A program made the translations under genes and the position numbers. Positions 62,922-64,000 of a stretch of 64,000 bases of DNA are shown here, one piece after another. Each line of letters begins with the position of its first letter. Positions within the stretch are counted from its first letter, which is position 1. This DNA comes from an uncultured Pelagibacteraceae bacterium (GTDB taxonomy: Bacteria > Pseudomonadota > Alphaproteobacteria > Pelagibacterales > Pelagibacteraceae), in assembly GCA_902513955.1 (NCBI GenBank), contig CABXOW010000003.1, forward strand, positions 1 through 64,000, in the 5' to 3' direction. A model generated the notes under the pieces. It was not told the origin of the DNA and made no database searches. It saw only the letters and a program-made list of their open reading frames with translations.

Positions 62922-63061
62922 TAAAAATTTTCCCCTAAAAATGCTTTATCAATATAAAAATTATAACCAATCAATTCATTTGCAACCATATTCCATTCAC
63001 TAGCTTGTGATGTACTTGAAAGAACTGAAAGTAATCCAATAATTAAAAATATTTTTTTCAT
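62921..63061 (-). CDS. 46-aa secreted small protein
   Basis: Manual ORF MKKIFLIIGLLSVLSSTSQASEWNMVANELIGYNFYIDKAFLGENF*. Confidence 0.6.
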   Translation of the reverse strand: MKKIFLIIGLLSVLSSTSQASEWNMVANELIGYNFYIDKAFLGENF

Positions 63062-63072
63062 GTTTATCCTTA

Positions 63073-63282
63073 TTATTTAGAGTTAGAGTTAAGTAACGCA
63101 CTTCCAATTAAACCAAAAACGATTGGTGAGAATCTAGAAGCAGAACCTAAAAATGGAGTTAAGTTATAACCTGCAAAAGATGCTGCAAAATCAATAACTG
63201 CAAAACCAATCATTAATCCACCTAAGATTTGTACTACTGTTGTTTTTTCTTCTTCTTGTCTTATTACTATTGCTTTTTTCAT
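63073..63282 (-). CDS. 69-aa membrane protein (start corrected to MKKAIVI)
   Basis: SD AAAGGAAAC before ATG 63282; the longer ORF start at 63318 lies in the 5' UTR repeat. Confidence 0.6.
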   Translation of the reverse strand: MKKAIVIRQEEEKTTVVQILGGLMIGFAVIDFAASFAGYNLTPFLGSASRFSPIVFGLIGSALLNSNSK

Positions 63283-63355
63283 TTTGTTTCCTTTTGTTAG
63301 TTGTTTCTTTGTGTTCATATTTAGTTAACGTTTGAAGTCAGATTTTATTCAAAAA
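63268..63355. repeat. 88-bp duplicated promoter/5'UTR unit, copy 1
   Basis: 86/88 identical to 63562..63649. Confidence 0.9.
63326..63351 (-). promoter_or_regulatory. ECF-like promoter copy 1: TGAATAA-N14-CGTTA
   Basis: Minus strand TGAATAAAATCTGACTTCAAACGTTA. Confidence 0.6.
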
Positions 63356-63382
63356 AAAAGCCCCAGAGAGGAGGGGCTTTTT
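63355..63382. terminator. Bidirectional Rho-independent terminator
   Basis: AAAAAGCCCC - AGAGAGGA - GGGGCTTTTT. Confidence 0.9.
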
Positions 63383-63399
63383 AATTAAAATAGAGCTTA

Positions 63400-63576
63400 T
63401 TAACAGCCACTGAAATTATTGTAGCAAACACCATCCGGGTTAGTTCTGTAGTGAGAACCCACATAAGTACCATTGCTTTTGAAATATCCATTAACTAGCA
63501 CTAGAGCGTTAGCTGCAGTGTTTAAATTAAGACCGATTACTGAAATTAGACTGATCATCATTATTGCTTTTTTCAT
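63400..63576 (-). CDS. 58-aa secreted peptide
   Basis: MKKAIMMISLISVIGLNLNTAANALVLVNGYFKSNGTYVGSHYRTNPDGVCYNNFSGC; SD AAAGGAAAC. Confidence 0.65.
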   Translation of the reverse strand: MKKAIMMISLISVIGLNLNTAANALVLVNGYFKSNGTYVGSHYRTNPDGVCYNNFSGC

Positions 63577-63649
63577 TTTGTTTCCTTTTGTTAGTTGTTT
63601 CTTTGTGTTCATATTTAACTAACGTTTGAAGTCAGATTTTATTCAAAAA
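63562..63649. repeat. 88-bp duplicated promoter/5'UTR unit, copy 2
   Basis: 86/88 identical to 63268..63355. Confidence 0.9.
63620..63645 (-). promoter_or_regulatory. ECF-like promoter copy 2: TGAATAA-N14-CGTTA
   Basis: Minus strand TGAATAAAATCTGACTTCAAACGTTA. Confidence 0.6.
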
Positions 63650-63671
63650 TAAATGAAATATTTTTTAATCC

Positions 63672-63699
63672 AGAAAGGGTAGTAAAAACTACCCTTTCT
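63672..63699. terminator. Strong hairpin, 12-bp stem, 4-nt loop
   Basis: agaaagggtagt-aaaa-actaccctttct. Confidence 0.65.
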
Positions 63700-63709
63700 A
63701 GGTGATTAT

Positions 63710-63925
63710 TTATTTCTCATAATCCCATTTGCCAGTAAATGGATTGTACTCAAGCTTCGAGTCTGATCTCTCATGAGACCAATCTCCATCAAAAGGATTG
63801 TACTTCAAGCTAGAGTCTCTTGGAGCACTTTCCCACTGACCAGTAAAAGGATTATATTTGATATCTGCCATAGTTATATTAGGCAGGAGAACAAATAATG
63901 CGATTATGATAGTTTTTACTTTCAT
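63710..63925 (-). CDS. 71-aa secreted protein built of three YNPFxGxW repeats
   Basis: Signal peptide, then IKYNPFTGQWESA / LKYNPFDGDWSHE / LEYNPFTGKWDYE; SD AGGAGG. Confidence 0.75.
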   Translation of the reverse strand: MKVKTIIIALFVLLPNITMADIKYNPFTGQWESAPRDSSLKYNPFDGDWSHERSDSKLEYNPFTGKWDYEK

Positions 63926-63942
63926 AATACCTCCTGAAATAT

Positions 63943-63968
63943 TAACGTTTTGATGTTAGGATTATTCA
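63943..63968 (-). promoter_or_regulatory. ECF-like promoter copy 3: TGAATAA-N14-CGTTA, diverged spacer
   Basis: Minus strand TGAATAATCCTAACATCAAAACGTTA. Confidence 0.6.
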
Positions 63969-64000
63969 AATAATAATTATTTTAAGGAAATAGATTTTAA

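Noticed and set aside
63283-63318. Shared N-terminus MNTKKQLTKGNK on two small proteins
   Set aside because: Lies in the duplicated 5' UTR; SD AAAGGAAAC immediately precedes the internal ATG (MKKAI...), which is the more likely start.
1-64000. CRISPR arrays, IS elements, prophage structural genes, rRNA
   Set aside because: No regularly spaced repeats, transposase/integrase motifs or rRNA sequence recognised in the window.

Overview
AT-rich, densely packed alphaproteobacterial chromosome segment. Gene content and synteny look SAR11/Pelagibacterales-like (inference; no search was run). Most of 1-41 kb and 48-57 kb is ordinary housekeeping: carotenoid genes, ATP synthase F0, smc, mutY, ccrM-like methylase, tRNA-Gln, cytochrome bc1, pth/rplY/prs, a two-component pair, uvrC/uvrB, trxB, carAB, dnaG, rpoD and tRNA-Val. 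Two regions stand out. (1) About 41.4-47.5 kb is an apparent low-oxygen/nitrite module: an FNR-family regulator, Hsp20, several tiny membrane proteins, a copper nitrite reductase (NirK), a pseudoazurin and many FNR-box palindromes. Five of the boxes sit a nearly constant 39.5-41.5 bp from an ATG, which suggests FNR-activated leaderless transcripts. (2) About 57.86-64 kb begins at an orphan 5' half of a tRNA-Met gene and looks like a genomic island. It holds an ECF-type sigma factor, a membrane anti-sigma factor and an exported 18-MORN-repeat/caspase-fold (C14) protein in one operon. Convergent to these is an exported trypsin-like protease with Ca-binding-like repeats. Upstream are small secreted peptides preceded by three copies of a TGAATAA-N14-CGTTA promoter-like motif. 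I consider this the best candidate for an undescribed system.
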